DNA of 64,000 nucleotides from an uncultured Collinsella sp. (GTDB lineage: Bacteria; Actinomycetota; Coriobacteriia; Coriobacteriales; Coriobacteriaceae). The translations under genes and the position numbers were made by a program. The notes under the pieces are model-generated. The model was not told where the DNA came from, did no database searches, and worked only from the letters and a program-made list of their open reading frames with translations. Location: positions 43,206 through 107,205 of the forward strand of contig CABRHW010000004.1 of the NCBI GenBank assembly GCA_902470765.1, read 5' to 3'. Positions 1 to 10,076 of the stretch are shown piece after piece (the first letter of the stretch is position 1; each line of letters opens with the position of its first letter).

Positions 1-815
1 CCGATGATGAGGGAGACGACCTCGGTGTTGGTCATGATGGACGTGCAGGCAAACGCGGCGCCCAGGGCAAGCGAGCCGGTATCGCCCATAAAGATGCTCG
101 CCGGATAGCAGTTGAACCACAGAAAGCCCAAGCAGGCACCGGCACACGCGGTGCAGAAGATGGACAGGTTCACGTCTCCGTGTAAAAACGCCATGGCAGC
201 CATGGCGAGCATGGCGATCATGGAGGTGCCGCCAGCAAGACCGTCAAGGCCATCGGTCAGGTTCACGGCATTAGAAAGACCGGCGATCATCAGCCAGCAA
301 AAGACAACGTAGAGCCACGGGAACGAAAGGCCGCAGATGGTGGTCGAAAGAACACCGAGGTCAATCGTCAGGCCGCCGGGAAAACGAATCTCGGGGGCGA
401 CGCCGCACCAGTTGACGGCAAGTACCGTAAAGGTGACACAGATAATGGTTAGGCCGATCATCTTGGCATGAGGCGTCAGACCGAGCGAGCGCCCGTGCGT
501 AACGGAGGTCAGGTCGTCGATCAGGCCCAGCACGCCGGTCGCCAGCGTGGCGAGCAGCACGAGCACGAGCTCGGTGGTGAGCTTGCCCATCAGCAGGCAG
601 GTCAGCGAGATCGCGACGAGGATGACAACGCCACCCATGGTGGGCGTTCCCTGCTTAACCAAATGACGCTTGGGGCCGTCGGCACGAACCTGCTGGCCGA
701 TACCCTCGACCTTGAGCAGCTTGATCCACCACGGCATGAGCAGCAGCGCAATGGCAGCGGCGATGCCAAGCCCCAAAAAAGCCTGATACGTTGGATACGA
801 GGGATTGCCGAACAT
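1..815 (-). CDS. mraY: Phospho-N-acetylmuramoyl-pentapeptide-transferase, partial (C-terminus beyond window)
   Basis: Membrane enzyme that moves phospho-MurNAc-pentapeptide from UDP to undecaprenyl phosphate, giving lipid I. I translated it from the minus strand from the ATG at 815; the frame stays open to the window edge, so about 271 residues are visible. It starts MFGNPSYPTYQAFLG, has the family motif KQGTPTMGG near residue 58, LIDD after a hydrophobic stretch, NLTDGLDGLAGG, and FMGDTGSLALG near the edge. Several long hydrophobic segments fit the usual ten-helix fold. The ATG lies 3 nt after the murF stop, so translation is probably coupled. The order murF-mraY is standard for the dcw operon. 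Confidence 0.96.
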   Translation of the reverse strand, partial: MFGNPSYPTYQAFLGLGIAAAIALLLMPWWIKLLKVEGIGQQVRADGPKRHLVKQGTPTMGGVVILVAISLTCLLMGKLTTELVLVLLATLATGVLGLIDDLTSVTHGRSLGLTPHAKMIGLTIICVTFTVLAVNWCGVAPEIRFPGGLTIDLGVLSTTICGLSFPWLYVVFCWLMIAGLSNAVNLTDGLDGLAGGTSMIAMLAMAAMAFLHGDVNLSIFCTACAGACLGFLWFNCYPASIFMGDTGSLALGAAFACTSIMTNTEVVSLII

Positions 816-818
816 GGG

Positions 819-2243
819 CTAGCACACACCTTCCACAAAGCGGTCGAGCTCAACAAAACGGGAACCCTTGACCAGTACAACATCATGTTTTTCAAGCGCG
901 CCGCCCATGCGGTCGAGCACCTGCTGATAATCGGAGAACACCTGGATGCGATCCTCGTCCATGCCCATCATGCGCGCGGCATCGGCCATAAGCTGGGCCA
1001 GCTCACCACCCACGCACGCCAGCATGTCGAGCTTCTTGGCGGCGGCATAGGCGCCCACGAGCTCATGCATGCGAGGAGCCTCATCGCCCATCTCGCCCAT
1101 CTCGCCCAGGATCGCCATGCGAGACCCCGTGCACGAAAGCGAGCACAGCAGATCGAGGCCAGCAGCCATGGATTCGGCACTGGCGTTATAGGAATCGTCG
1201 ATGACGCGGGCACCGCTCTTGGCGCGCTTGATCTCTTGGCGGTGACCGGTGATCGTGAGGCCCCTAAAGGCAGCATCGATCTGCTCGGGCGTCACGCCCA
1301 GGCGATAGGCAACCGCGGCGGCCTTAACGGCATTTGGGACGGACTGCACGCCGGGGATGGCAAGCATGGTATCGATTGTCTCGCCCTGACCAAAATCGAG
1401 CGTAAAGACCGGACGGCCCTCGTCATCAACTCGAACGTCGCGGGCACGGACCTCATCATCGTCCGAGACGCCGGCCAGCATCACGTCGATACCAGCAGGC
1501 TGGGCGAACGTATCGCGAATGAACGGCGTAAAGTCGTCCTCGCCGCCCAAAACCAGCAGCGGCAAGAAGTCGCCAGCGGCGCACATACCATGGACAATCT
1601 CGGCCTTAGCGCGGGCGATGTTCTCGCGGCTACCCAAAATGCCGATATGAGAGGTACCAATCTTGCTCACGATGGCAAGGTTGGGATTGGCGGACTGGGA
1701 CAGGCGCTCGATCTCGTGGAAATGGTTCATGCCCATCTCGAGCACCAGGACCTCGGTATCGGCCGGAGCGGAAAGCACCGTGAGTGGCATGCCGATCAGG
1801 TTATTGAAATTGCCCTTGGTGGCCCAGACACGATAGCGCTTGGCGAGCACAGCGGCGAGCACGTCCTTGGTCGTCGTCTTGCCGATGGAACCGGTAATAC
1901 CAACGACCAGGCAGCCAAGCTCCAGACGGTACGTGTGCGCCAAACGCAGCAGAAACTCCTCGGGATCATCGGTCAGCAAGATGGCACAGCCCTTGTCCTG
2001 CGCCAGCGAGACCAGCTCGGCCTCGGGCTCACGCGTCATCACGACGGCGCCGGCACCCGACTGGACGGCACGGGAAGCAAAATCATTGCCGTCGACGTTT
2101 TCACCGGGAAAGGCGACGAAAATCGTCCCTTCCTCGACCTGGCGCGAGTCGATAACGCACCCGCGGCATACCCGATCGGCTTCTCCCGTCACGGTTCGGG
2201 CCCCTGTTGCGGCCGCGAGGTTGTTGACGGCGATCTCTATCAT
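819..2243 (-). CDS. murF: UDP-N-acetylmuramoyl-tripeptide--D-alanyl-D-alanine ligase
   Basis: Cytoplasmic ATP-dependent ligase that adds D-Ala-D-Ala to the UDP-MurNAc-tripeptide, the last soluble step of peptidoglycan precursor synthesis. The 474-residue length is normal for MurF. The N-terminal UDP-binding part shows VIDSRQVEEGTIFVAFPGE. The ATP loop GITGSIGKTTTK lies near residue 115, followed by TKGNFNNLIGMPLT and EMGMNHFHEI, which are diagnostic of MurF among Mur ligases. DDSYNASAESM marks the C-terminal domain. It sits between ftsI (127 nt upstream) and mraY (3 nt downstream) in the dcw operon. Confidence 0.96.
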   Translation of the reverse strand: MIEIAVNNLAAATGARTVTGEADRVCRGCVIDSRQVEEGTIFVAFPGENVDGNDFASRAVQSGAGAVVMTREPEAELVSLAQDKGCAILLTDDPEEFLLRLAHTYRLELGCLVVGITGSIGKTTTKDVLAAVLAKRYRVWATKGNFNNLIGMPLTVLSAPADTEVLVLEMGMNHFHEIERLSQSANPNLAIVSKIGTSHIGILGSRENIARAKAEIVHGMCAAGDFLPLLVLGGEDDFTPFIRDTFAQPAGIDVMLAGVSDDDEVRARDVRVDDEGRPVFTLDFGQGETIDTMLAIPGVQSVPNAVKAAAVAYRLGVTPEQIDAAFRGLTITGHRQEIKRAKSGARVIDDSYNASAESMAAGLDLLCSLSCTGSRMAILGEMGEMGDEAPRMHELVGAYAAAKKLDMLACVGGELAQLMADAARMMGMDEDRIQVFSDYQQVLDRMGGALEKHDVVLVKGSRFVELDRFVEGVC

Positions 2244-2370
2244 TGCAGCTCCCCTGTAAACCTAATAATGCTATCGGCGTATTGTATCCCAGCGCCGCGC
2301 ATGCGTGGTGCAGGGCATGTGAACACCCCTCATATGGGACAACAAACCACGCCCCAAAGATTGTAACCCC

Positions 2371-4236
2371 CTACTTCGTGTGCGGGATACCCAGCACGTC
2401 GAGCGCGTTGGCCATAATGGACTGGAACGGCACCGCAGCGGCATCTGAGCCGCTCGGCGTTCCGTCGAGCGTGATATAGCACAGCACCTTGGGCGATTGT
2501 GCCGGTGCAAAACCCATAAAGGACGACATGTAGTTCTCCTTGAGGTAGCCGCCGTTCTCGTCGGCTCGTTCGGCCGTACCGGTCTTACCCGCCACGTCAT
2601 AGCCGTCAACCGCGCCGCCAACGCCCGTTCCCTCGGACACGACCGTCTGCATGCACGATGTCACCTGGGATGCGGCGTCCTCCGAAATCGCGCGCTCGCC
2701 TTCGCCCCAGTCCTTCTCGTCGCCTTTGCTGGACTTATAGAAGTGCGGGGTCATCATCACGCCGCCGTTGGCGATGCCGCCCACGGCACGTGCGATCTCA
2801 ATCGGCGAGACGGACAGCGCCTGTCCAAAGCTCATCGAACCCAGCGTGGCGCCGTCATACTGGTCACGCTCCTTGACGATGCCCAGGCTCTCGCCCGGAA
2901 AATCGACACCGGAGCTGTGACCTATGCCCCACTTGTCCACATAGGCGGCAAAGTCATCCGCACCGATCTTGCGCCCCACCAGGACAAAGCCCACGTTGGA
3001 CGAACGGCGCATCATCTCGCGCACATCCATGGTCATGGCATAGTCGCGCTTGTCGGCATCGGTGACGGTATCGTCACCCACCTTGATGCTCGCCGGCACC
3101 TCAAACGACGTACTCGATCGCACGACGCCCAAGTCGAAGCCGGCGCCCGCCACGAGCGTCTTAAAGACCGAGCCGGGCTCGTAGGCGTCGGTGACCAGGC
3201 GCAAGTTCATATCCTCGGTCTTGGCGTTTTCCAGATCGGTCTGGTCGTAGGTCGGGTACGAGCAGGCGGCGAGAATTTCACCAGTCGTGGGGTCGGTGAC
3301 CAAAGCCGAGCCGTTCTTGGCCTTTGTCTTCTCGACAGCCTCCGCCAAAGCATCCTCAGCCGCTCGCTGCATATTGACGTCGAGCGTCGTCACGATGTCA
3401 ACGCCGTCGACCGCAGCCACCTTTTTATAGGCACCGCCCGCGATATAGCTGCCGTCCCTCGCGCGCTCGCGCACGAGGGTACCATTCGTGCCGGTCAGAA
3501 GCTTGTTGTATTGCTTTTCGAGACCCGTCAAGCCGTCGTTGTCTACATTCACTACACCCAGCACCTGCGATGCCAGATTGCCGTATGGATATACGCGCTT
3601 CATGGCCTGCTCAAAAAGCACGCCGGGCAGGTTCTTCTTCTCCAGCGCCGCAGCATCGTCTTCGTCCACCTGGCGCTTGATATACACCCAGGTGCCATCG
3701 GACTCGACGAGCTTGCGGCAGGTCTTTTTATCGATTCCAGTTGCCTTGACCAGCGCCGACACCGTCTTGTCAACATCCTCGACAAGCTGCGGGTTCACGG
3801 CGATGTTGCGACATTCGACCGACGACGCCAGCACGTTACCGTTGCGGTCGTAGATGGTGCCGCGCTTGGCATAGAGGGTCTGTGCAAGCAGGCGGCGCGC
3901 ATCGGCACGCTCGCGCAGTTTATCGGCTTCGACAATTTGATAGTCGGCAAGGCGAAAGACGCCCAAGCTCAAACCAAGCCCGATGAAGCCCATGATGGCT
4001 TTGCGGCGAGGCAGAGGCGTGCCTGTGAGCCATTCGGTCGACGAACTCTTGCGCGACCTGGTGTTATGCATTTGAGGGCCGTCCGAGCCGCGAAGTCGCG
4101 ACGCCGGGTCGTTGCCACGGGACTGCCCGGCGTTGTAAGATTGCCGACCCGTTCCTTGATAACCAGAACGTCCCCGCGACGAGGGACGTCCAGAACCGCG
4201 GCCCCCATCGGAACCGCGGCGATAGTCATTTGTCAT
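2371..4236 (-). CDS. ftsI: Septal transpeptidase, class B penicillin-binding protein (FtsI/PBP2 family)
   Basis: Division-specific D,D-transpeptidase that cross-links septal peptidoglycan outside the membrane. The 621 residues begin with about 75 disordered, Arg/Gly/Ser-rich cytoplasmic residues, longer than usual. One membrane segment follows at about 81-99, then a dimerisation domain containing KRGTIYDRNGNVLA. In the transpeptidase domain the catalytic SVFK is at 356-359, SSN at 412-414 and KTGTAE at 551. No C-terminal PASTA repeats are seen, so it resembles FtsI more than SpoVD or PBP2x. It starts 17 nt after the ftsL-like stop, which suits their joint role at the septum. Confidence 0.93.
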   Translation of the reverse strand: MTNDYRRGSDGGRGSGRPSSRGRSGYQGTGRQSYNAGQSRGNDPASRLRGSDGPQMHNTRSRKSSSTEWLTGTPLPRRKAIMGFIGLGLSLGVFRLADYQIVEADKLRERADARRLLAQTLYAKRGTIYDRNGNVLASSVECRNIAVNPQLVEDVDKTVSALVKATGIDKKTCRKLVESDGTWVYIKRQVDEDDAAALEKKNLPGVLFEQAMKRVYPYGNLASQVLGVVNVDNDGLTGLEKQYNKLLTGTNGTLVRERARDGSYIAGGAYKKVAAVDGVDIVTTLDVNMQRAAEDALAEAVEKTKAKNGSALVTDPTTGEILAACSYPTYDQTDLENAKTEDMNLRLVTDAYEPGSVFKTLVAGAGFDLGVVRSSTSFEVPASIKVGDDTVTDADKRDYAMTMDVREMMRRSSNVGFVLVGRKIGADDFAAYVDKWGIGHSSGVDFPGESLGIVKERDQYDGATLGSMSFGQALSVSPIEIARAVGGIANGGVMMTPHFYKSSKGDEKDWGEGERAISEDAASQVTSCMQTVVSEGTGVGGAVDGYDVAGKTGTAERADENGGYLKENYMSSFMGFAPAQSPKVLCYITLDGTPSGSDAAAVPFQSIMANALDVLGIPHTK

Positions 4237-4253
4237 ACTCAGCTACCGTCTTG

Positions 4254-4724
4254 CTACTGAGCGGTCGCGGTCGCGTTGGCGCCCGCGGCTGCATCCTGCG
4301 AAAAGTCAAGTGTAACGCTCTCGCTGGGCTCCACCATGCCATAAGCGCCCGCAAGGTCGCGAATGCGCGTGTCGGCGCCATAGACCGAATGCATGACCTC
4401 CAGGTCGGAGCTCTCATCGGTCGCCTTTTCGAGCGTGCTGGTAAGCTCGGCGTTGCTGTTGAGCACCTGGGCCGTAACGCCGGCGAGCGCCACGCGGGCG
4501 ACGCCGATCGTCATGAAGATAGCCGCAATGATGCAAAACGTTTTAAGAACGCTCATGAAAACCGGGCTTACCGCCTGGTTTGCCTGACGGCCCGCGCCCG
4601 TGTAGACATCAAAGCGCGGCGCGCGCTGCTCACGGGGAGCAACGGGGGCCTGCGGCGTCTCACGATAGGCGGGCATGGCGTTCATATCATAGGCGAGTGC
4701 TGCGCTTGAAGTGTTGTAGCCCAT
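4254..4724 (-). CDS. ftsL: FtsL-like septum-formation protein
   Basis: Small bitopic protein of 156 residues. It has a cytoplasmic N-terminus of about 58 residues, one membrane helix (roughly 59-82, FMSVLKTFCIIAAIFMTIGV), then a short region that could form a coiled coil (LNSNAELTSTLEKATDESSDLEV). The Ala/Thr-rich tail looks disordered. The sequence is poorly conserved, so the call rests on size, topology and position between rsmH and ftsI, where ftsL lies in most dcw clusters. By family analogy it would bind a DivIC/FtsB partner and activate the septal synthase. Possible alternative: another small dcw membrane protein. Confidence 0.75.
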   Translation of the reverse strand: MGYNTSSAALAYDMNAMPAYRETPQAPVAPREQRAPRFDVYTGAGRQANQAVSPVFMSVLKTFCIIAAIFMTIGVARVALAGVTAQVLNSNAELTSTLEKATDESSDLEVMHSVYGADTRIRDLAGAYGMVEPSESVTLDFSQDAAAGANATATAQ

Positions 4725-4814
4725 GATATGCCGCCTCCCATCCCGAGTACGTTGGTAGTGTGTTTAAGCTTCGTTTATGGTGCGAGCGGGAGGTCCAATA
4801 TCGCGCGGTCGCGC

Positions 4815-5780
4815 CTACAGACGCTGCGCCACGCGGATTTTGGCTGATCTCGCCCGAGGGTTGCGCTCAACCTCATCAGGCTGGGCAACCAAGGGTTTGC
4901 GGGTGATGACCTTGAGTATCGGCACGTTGCCGCACACGCACACCGGAATCTCCGGCGGACACGTGCACCCCTGGCTCATCTCCTTAAAGTGGTTCTTTAC
5001 GATACGGTCCTCGAGCGAGTGATACGAGATGACGCAGATACGTCCGCCCGGGTTGAGCCACCTGGTGGCGGCATCAAGCCCTCGTTCGAGCACATCGAGC
5101 TCGTGATTGACCTCGATGCGAATGGCCTGGAAACTTTTCTTGGCCGGGTGTCCGCCATGCCGACGAGCGGCAGCCGGGATACCCGCCTTGATGATCTCGA
5201 CAAATTGGCCGGTGGTTTCGATCGGTTCTTGCTCGCGGCGGCGCACGATCTCGCGCGCAATCTGCGAGGCGAACTTCTCTTCTCCGTAGACGCGTAGAAT
5301 CCGGGCGAGGTCGTGTTCGTTATAGGTGTTGATGACCTCAGCTGCGTTTAAGGTGTTATTACCCGGATCCATCCGCATGTCCAATGGGGCGTCCTCGTTA
5401 TACGAAAAGCCCCTGCCAGGGATATCGAGTTGCGGTGACGAAACGCCCAAATCGAACAGGAAGCCATCGACCCCGGGCACCTCGGCCGAGCAAAGCAGCT
5501 CGTCCAAGTCGCCGAAGTTGCCCTTCAGCAGCTGGTGCGGAACGCCGGGAACCTCGCGGTCCAGACGGGCACCAGCGGCCTCGAGGGCCATGTCGTCCTG
5601 ATCGACGCCGAGCAAAAGGCCCGTCTCCCCCACCTGCGCGGCCATCTTTACCGAATGGCCGGCACCGCCAAGGGTGCAATCGCAGACAACGGAGCCGCTC
5701 TTTAGCCGCAGCGACTCAAGCACTTCGCCGAGCATGACAGGTTCATGCCGATATTCTTGTGTCAAGATCCCACGCTCCAT
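4815..5780 (-). CDS. rsmH: 16S rRNA (cytosine-1402-N4)-methyltransferase RsmH
   Basis: SAM-dependent enzyme that N4-methylates C1402 in the decoding centre of 16S rRNA. It is 321 residues long, as expected. Seen are RHEPVMLGEVLESL at the N-terminus, the SAM loop DCTLGGAGHS, DLGVSSPQLDIPGRGFSYNEDAPLDMRMD, and a C-terminal VISYHSLEDRIVKNHF motif. The start is uncertain: the ATG at 5780 has a weak ribosome site, while a TTG five codons inside (Met-Thr-Gln-Glu-Tyr) follows GGAG and fits the family N-terminus better. It lies 20 nt after mraZ, the conserved dcw order. Confidence 0.95.
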   Translation of the reverse strand: MERGILTQEYRHEPVMLGEVLESLRLKSGSVVCDCTLGGAGHSVKMAAQVGETGLLLGVDQDDMALEAAGARLDREVPGVPHQLLKGNFGDLDELLCSAEVPGVDGFLFDLGVSSPQLDIPGRGFSYNEDAPLDMRMDPGNNTLNAAEVINTYNEHDLARILRVYGEEKFASQIAREIVRRREQEPIETTGQFVEIIKAGIPAAARRHGGHPAKKSFQAIRIEVNHELDVLERGLDAATRWLNPGGRICVISYHSLEDRIVKNHFKEMSQGCTCPPEIPVCVCGNVPILKVITRKPLVAQPDEVERNPRARSAKIRVAQRL

Positions 5781-5800
5781 CCGTTACCCGTGCCTTGCCC

Positions 5801-6235
5801 TTACGAGAAGAAGAGGTCCAGCAGGGCCTCATCGTCATCGTCCTCATCGGCCGCGGCGCGATCCCAAACCTCAAGGTGGTCGTAGTTGCCCACAACCGTG
5901 ACCTCGCGGTCGAGGTTCGCCTGCTTGCGGAGAGACTCGGAAAGACCGATACGACCGGCGCTGTCCACGTCCATCGACGTGGTGCGCTTGTTGATCGCCC
6001 TCATGAGCTTCTGGTCGTTGATGTCACGCGGGTTAAAACCCTCGTGGCCCTCACGACCCGCGAAGAGTCCTTCGACCCACTTATCGAAGGCCTCGGCAGA
6101 GAACACGTACAGAGCATCGACATCCAGGGCTTTGAACACGCGAACGTGCTCTCCAAGCTCCTCGCGAAGGGGTGCAGGCAGGGATAGACGACCTTTTGCA
6201 TCGAGATTGCGCTCGTATGCACCCGTCATTCCCAT
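5801..6235 (-). CDS. mraZ: Transcriptional regulator MraZ
   Basis: Ring-forming AbrB-fold DNA-binding protein that controls its own dcw operon. At 144 residues it holds the two SpoVT/AbrB-like repeats: NLDAKGRLSLPAPLRE near residue 9 and DVDSAGRIGLSESLRKQA near residue 88, each with the D-x-x-G-R core. The C-terminus is very acidic (ADEDDDDEALLD). A strong Shine-Dalgarno (AGGGGAGGG) just upstream supports the start at 6235. TGGGG repeats, the type of site known for MraZ proteins, lie 85-131 nt upstream, so autoregulation is likely. Confidence 0.94.
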   Translation of the reverse strand: MGMTGAYERNLDAKGRLSLPAPLREELGEHVRVFKALDVDALYVFSAEAFDKWVEGLFAGREGHEGFNPRDINDQKLMRAINKRTTSMDVDSAGRIGLSESLRKQANLDREVTVVGNYDHLEVWDRAAADEDDDDEALLDLFFS

Positions 6236-6319
6236 GTGCGCCCTCCCCTCGGTTACTCAGATGGCACGTACGCGGGGAACCACCCCGCCTGTCGACGTCA
6301 TCAATAATATGGGGAACCG

Positions 6320-6366
6320 CCCCATTTTTCAACACCTTTCCCCACCCCTTCCCCCACCCCGCCCCA
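6320..6366 (-). promoter_or_regulatory. mraZ box: Candidate MraZ operator (TGGGG repeats)
   Basis: Read on the minus strand, TGGGG occurs at 6366-6362, 6356-6352, 6344-6340 and 6324-6320, with steps of 10, 12 and 20 nt, all in the mraZ leader. MraZ proteins are known to bind direct TGGG-type repeats spaced about one helical turn apart, so these are good candidates for an autoregulatory site. Confidence 0.6.
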
Positions 6367-6398
6367 CCACTCCACCCTCAATATGTTGTAAAACACCC

Positions 6399-6414
6399 CC
6401 GAGCATATGTTCGA
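6399..6414. promoter_or_regulatory. LexA/SOS-box-like palindrome upstream of mraZ
   Basis: The plus strand reads CCGAGCATATGTTCGA; the minus strand reads TCGAAC-ATAT-GCTCGG. The Gram-positive/actinobacterial LexA consensus is TCGAAC-N4-GTTCGA, so 10 of 12 defined bases match. It is about 165 nt upstream of mraZ, between two copies of AATATGTTGT at 6380-6389 and 6421-6430. Binding by LexA is an inference. Confidence 0.35.
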
Positions 6415-6476
6415 AAACACAATATGTTGTGTTTGCAGCAAAGGCGTGATGCCACCTGTAGAACCACGCCCGCGAA

Positions 6477-6502
6477 CCTCAACCTTCAAGTTGACCTTGA
6501 GG
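6477..6502. promoter_or_regulatory. MerR-type palindrome in dcw leader
   Basis: An imperfect inverted repeat, CCTTCAAG-TTGAC-CTTGAGG with a flanking CCTCAA. It resembles operators of MerR-family regulators such as the SoxR box. Related TTCAAGTTGA palindromes occur at 45989-46040, ahead of a cell-wall enzyme. No MerR gene is visible in the window. Confidence 0.35.
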
Positions 6503-6600
6503 CGATTTTTACGTCCCTTTACACGCCGTTCACATCGCCCCCAAACTCCCCCACCCACGACACACACGGCCCACCACCGCGTCGGTGTCTGGCGAAAAAT

Positions 6601-6662
6601 GGGACGGGCCCCAGATTGCCCATGCGCGCAAAAGTGCGTCTCGGCAATCTGGGGCCCGTCCC
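6601..6662. terminator. Long palindrome, terminator of pyrG-xerD
   Basis: Perfect 20-bp arms at 6601-6620 and 6643-6662 (GGGACGGGCCCC...). On the minus strand it lies just after the xerD stop and is followed by ATTTTTCG, as for a Rho-independent terminator. The stem is far longer than a terminator needs, like the other intergenic palindromes of this window. Confidence 0.75.
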
Positions 6663-6697
6663 CTTTAATATTTATAAATATGCAGGTCAGCGAGGTG

Positions 6698-7639
6698 CTA
6701 GCGATGTGCCAGCGGGTGCGCCGCCAGATAGACCTCGGTCAGTTGCGTACGATCGACATGCGTGTAGATCTGCGTGGTCGATATATCGGCATGCCCCAAG
6801 ATCTCCTGTAGCACACGGAGGTCTGCGCCGCCCGCAAGCATATGGGTGGCAAAGGAGTGACGCAGCGTATGGGGATGGAGCCCCACCAGTCCCACCTGGC
6901 GCCCGTAGCGCTCACAGATGGCATGGATGCCCTGGCGCGACAGACGGCGGCCGTTCTTATTTAAAAAGACCGCCGAGGTCTCGGTTCCGCGGGCATGGAC
7001 CGCCAAGCGAGAACGCCCCTCAGTTACATAGAGCGTCAGGGCTCGCGCCGCGCTTCCCACCAGCGGTGACAGGCGTTCCTTTGAGCCCTTACCGCGAACG
7101 AGCACAAAGCCATCGTCGATATGGATATCGCCCACATCGAGCCCCACCAACTCGCTCACACGTAAGCCGCATCCGTAGAGCACTTCCAAGATGGCATGGT
7201 CGCGCAAGCCCATCTCGCCCTCGGGGAAGTCTTGATCGAGCAGCGCCGAGACATCCTCCACCGATAGATACTCCGGCAAACGCTCAGCCTTTTTAGGCAG
7301 GCGCAACGCCGCCGTTGGATTTTGGGCCACAGCCCCATCGCGCACCAAAAAGGCATGCAGGCCCTTCACGGCCGCAAGCGCACGCTCCACCGAGGCATCG
7401 GAATAGCCCCCATCGCGACGGTCGGCGACAAAGCCCTCCACGACCTGACGGGTCACCTCTTCAAAAGACACAATACCCGCCCGCTCCAGATAGGCGCAGT
7501 ACGTCGTCAGGTCACGACGGTAGGCCGCAATCGTGTTGCGCGCCAAACCCCGCTCGACCGCGAGGTAATCGAGATACTCCCCCGCCGCCACGGCGAGCGA
7601 CGAGGGAGTAGCTTCGGTATGTTCCTTATTCGCCGGCAC
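6698..7639 (-). CDS. xerD: Tyrosine recombinase, XerD-like
   Basis: Site-specific recombinase expected to resolve chromosome dimers at a dif site with a partner. The open frame extends to 7792, but that part overlaps pyrG. I place the start at GTG 7639, three nt after the pyrG stop, giving 313 residues, close to the usual 300. The N-terminal SAM-like domain has EYLDYLAVERGLARNTIAAY. Catalytic residues visible are Arg in YGCGLRVSELVGLD, HTLRHSFATH, His in ILGHADISTTQIYTHV and the Tyr of that last motif. The position next to pyrG suggests the housekeeping Xer enzyme, not a phage integrase. Confidence 0.9.
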   Translation of the reverse strand: MPANKEHTEATPSSLAVAAGEYLDYLAVERGLARNTIAAYRRDLTTYCAYLERAGIVSFEEVTRQVVEGFVADRRDGGYSDASVERALAAVKGLHAFLVRDGAVAQNPTAALRLPKKAERLPEYLSVEDVSALLDQDFPEGEMGLRDHAILEVLYGCGLRVSELVGLDVGDIHIDDGFVLVRGKGSKERLSPLVGSAARALTLYVTEGRSRLAVHARGTETSAVFLNKNGRRLSRQGIHAICERYGRQVGLVGLHPHTLRHSFATHMLAGGADLRVLQEILGHADISTTQIYTHVDRTQLTEVYLAAHPLAHR

Positions 7640-7641
7640 CC

Positions 7642-9309
<1,668 letters not shown>

Positions 9310-9431
9310 TTACCTGCGCTTCCCGTAGAAGTTGTTTATCCACATCTTACGGGTCTTCATTGTAATACTCGCGCCGCGGACCGTTCGCAATTTTTCTCGC
9401 GTGCGATTGCATTTCTCAATCTTGAAACAAA

Positions 9432-9457
9432 ACGCCGCCCGGTTTCCCAGGCGGCGT
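9432..9457 (-). terminator. Rho-independent terminator of the winged-helix gene
   Basis: Perfect 8-bp stem ACGCCGCC / GGCGGCGT with a 10-nt loop, 24 nt beyond the stop at 9482. On the minus strand the stem is followed by TTTGTTTC. Confidence 0.75.
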
Positions 9458-9481
9458 CGCTATGGCAAGGGTTACATGCTG

Positions 9482-9820
9482 CTATCGATCAGCAACCTCG
9501 TCCTCAAGCATTTCTTGAACGAGCATGCCGGTACGGACGCCCTCAAGATACCACTCGCCACGTTCGGTGAGGCAAATGCCATTTGCAAGCTGACCGCCGT
9601 CGTCGCTATAACGCGAGACGACATCAATCATGCCTTCGGAATCCAAGCGATCGATTGCGGCGCGGGCACGATACGGCGAAACCCCCACGCGCTCGGCAAG
9701 CGTTTTGCGCGAGAAACCATACGGCCCGCCATTGTCTTCGGTTTGCTGGTCGATCTCCATCAACACCAGCACCTCGACACGCTTCATATCGTTGACACTC
9801 GCACGACCCTTGCCCGCCAT
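9482..9820 (-). CDS. Winged-helix DNA-binding protein, function unknown
   Basis: A 112-residue protein with a MarR-like arrangement: helix MKRVEVLVLMEIDQQ, recognition region YGFSRKTLAERVGVSPYRARAAIDRLDSEGMI, wing, LTERGEWYLEG and a C-terminal helix. I chose the ATG at 9820 because GAGGAGG stands 5 nt before it; an upstream in-frame ATG at 9874 lacks a ribosome site. It is monocistronic between pyrG and the DUF1846 gene, with its own terminator. The fold is inferred; no specific target can be named. Confidence 0.7.
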   Translation of the reverse strand: MAGKGRASVNDMKRVEVLVLMEIDQQTEDNGGPYGFSRKTLAERVGVSPYRARAAIDRLDSEGMIDVVSRYSDDGGQLANGICLTERGEWYLEGVRTGMLVQEMLEDEVADR

Positions 9821-10076
9821 AGCAGCCTCCTCAAACCGAGCACGAGCATCTAACGCGCCGTGCGCGACCGACACACCTCACGATGGCAGGTAATATCCAT
9901 CATGCGGCATCCCGCTAAGGATGAAACAGTTACGGTTATTGTATACCGCTCAAATTGTTTCTAGGCAGGTAAACAGCTATTTTTCGCCGAAATAGGCGCT
10001 TTATTGATCAAAAAGCCGTACCGGGCGCTAACCCGATACGGCCAAAATGCAATGCAATTACCGCGGTGCTTCAAAC

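Noticed and set aside
468..2366. Long plus-strand open frame of 632 codons opposite mraY, murF and ftsI
   Set aside because: It is antisense to well supported genes, has low-complexity His/Gln/Arg-rich translation without any domain, and arises from GC-rich codon bias. The same applies to long antisense frames at 2497-4260, 7693-9570, 15045-16157, 43463-45073 and 61722-63422.
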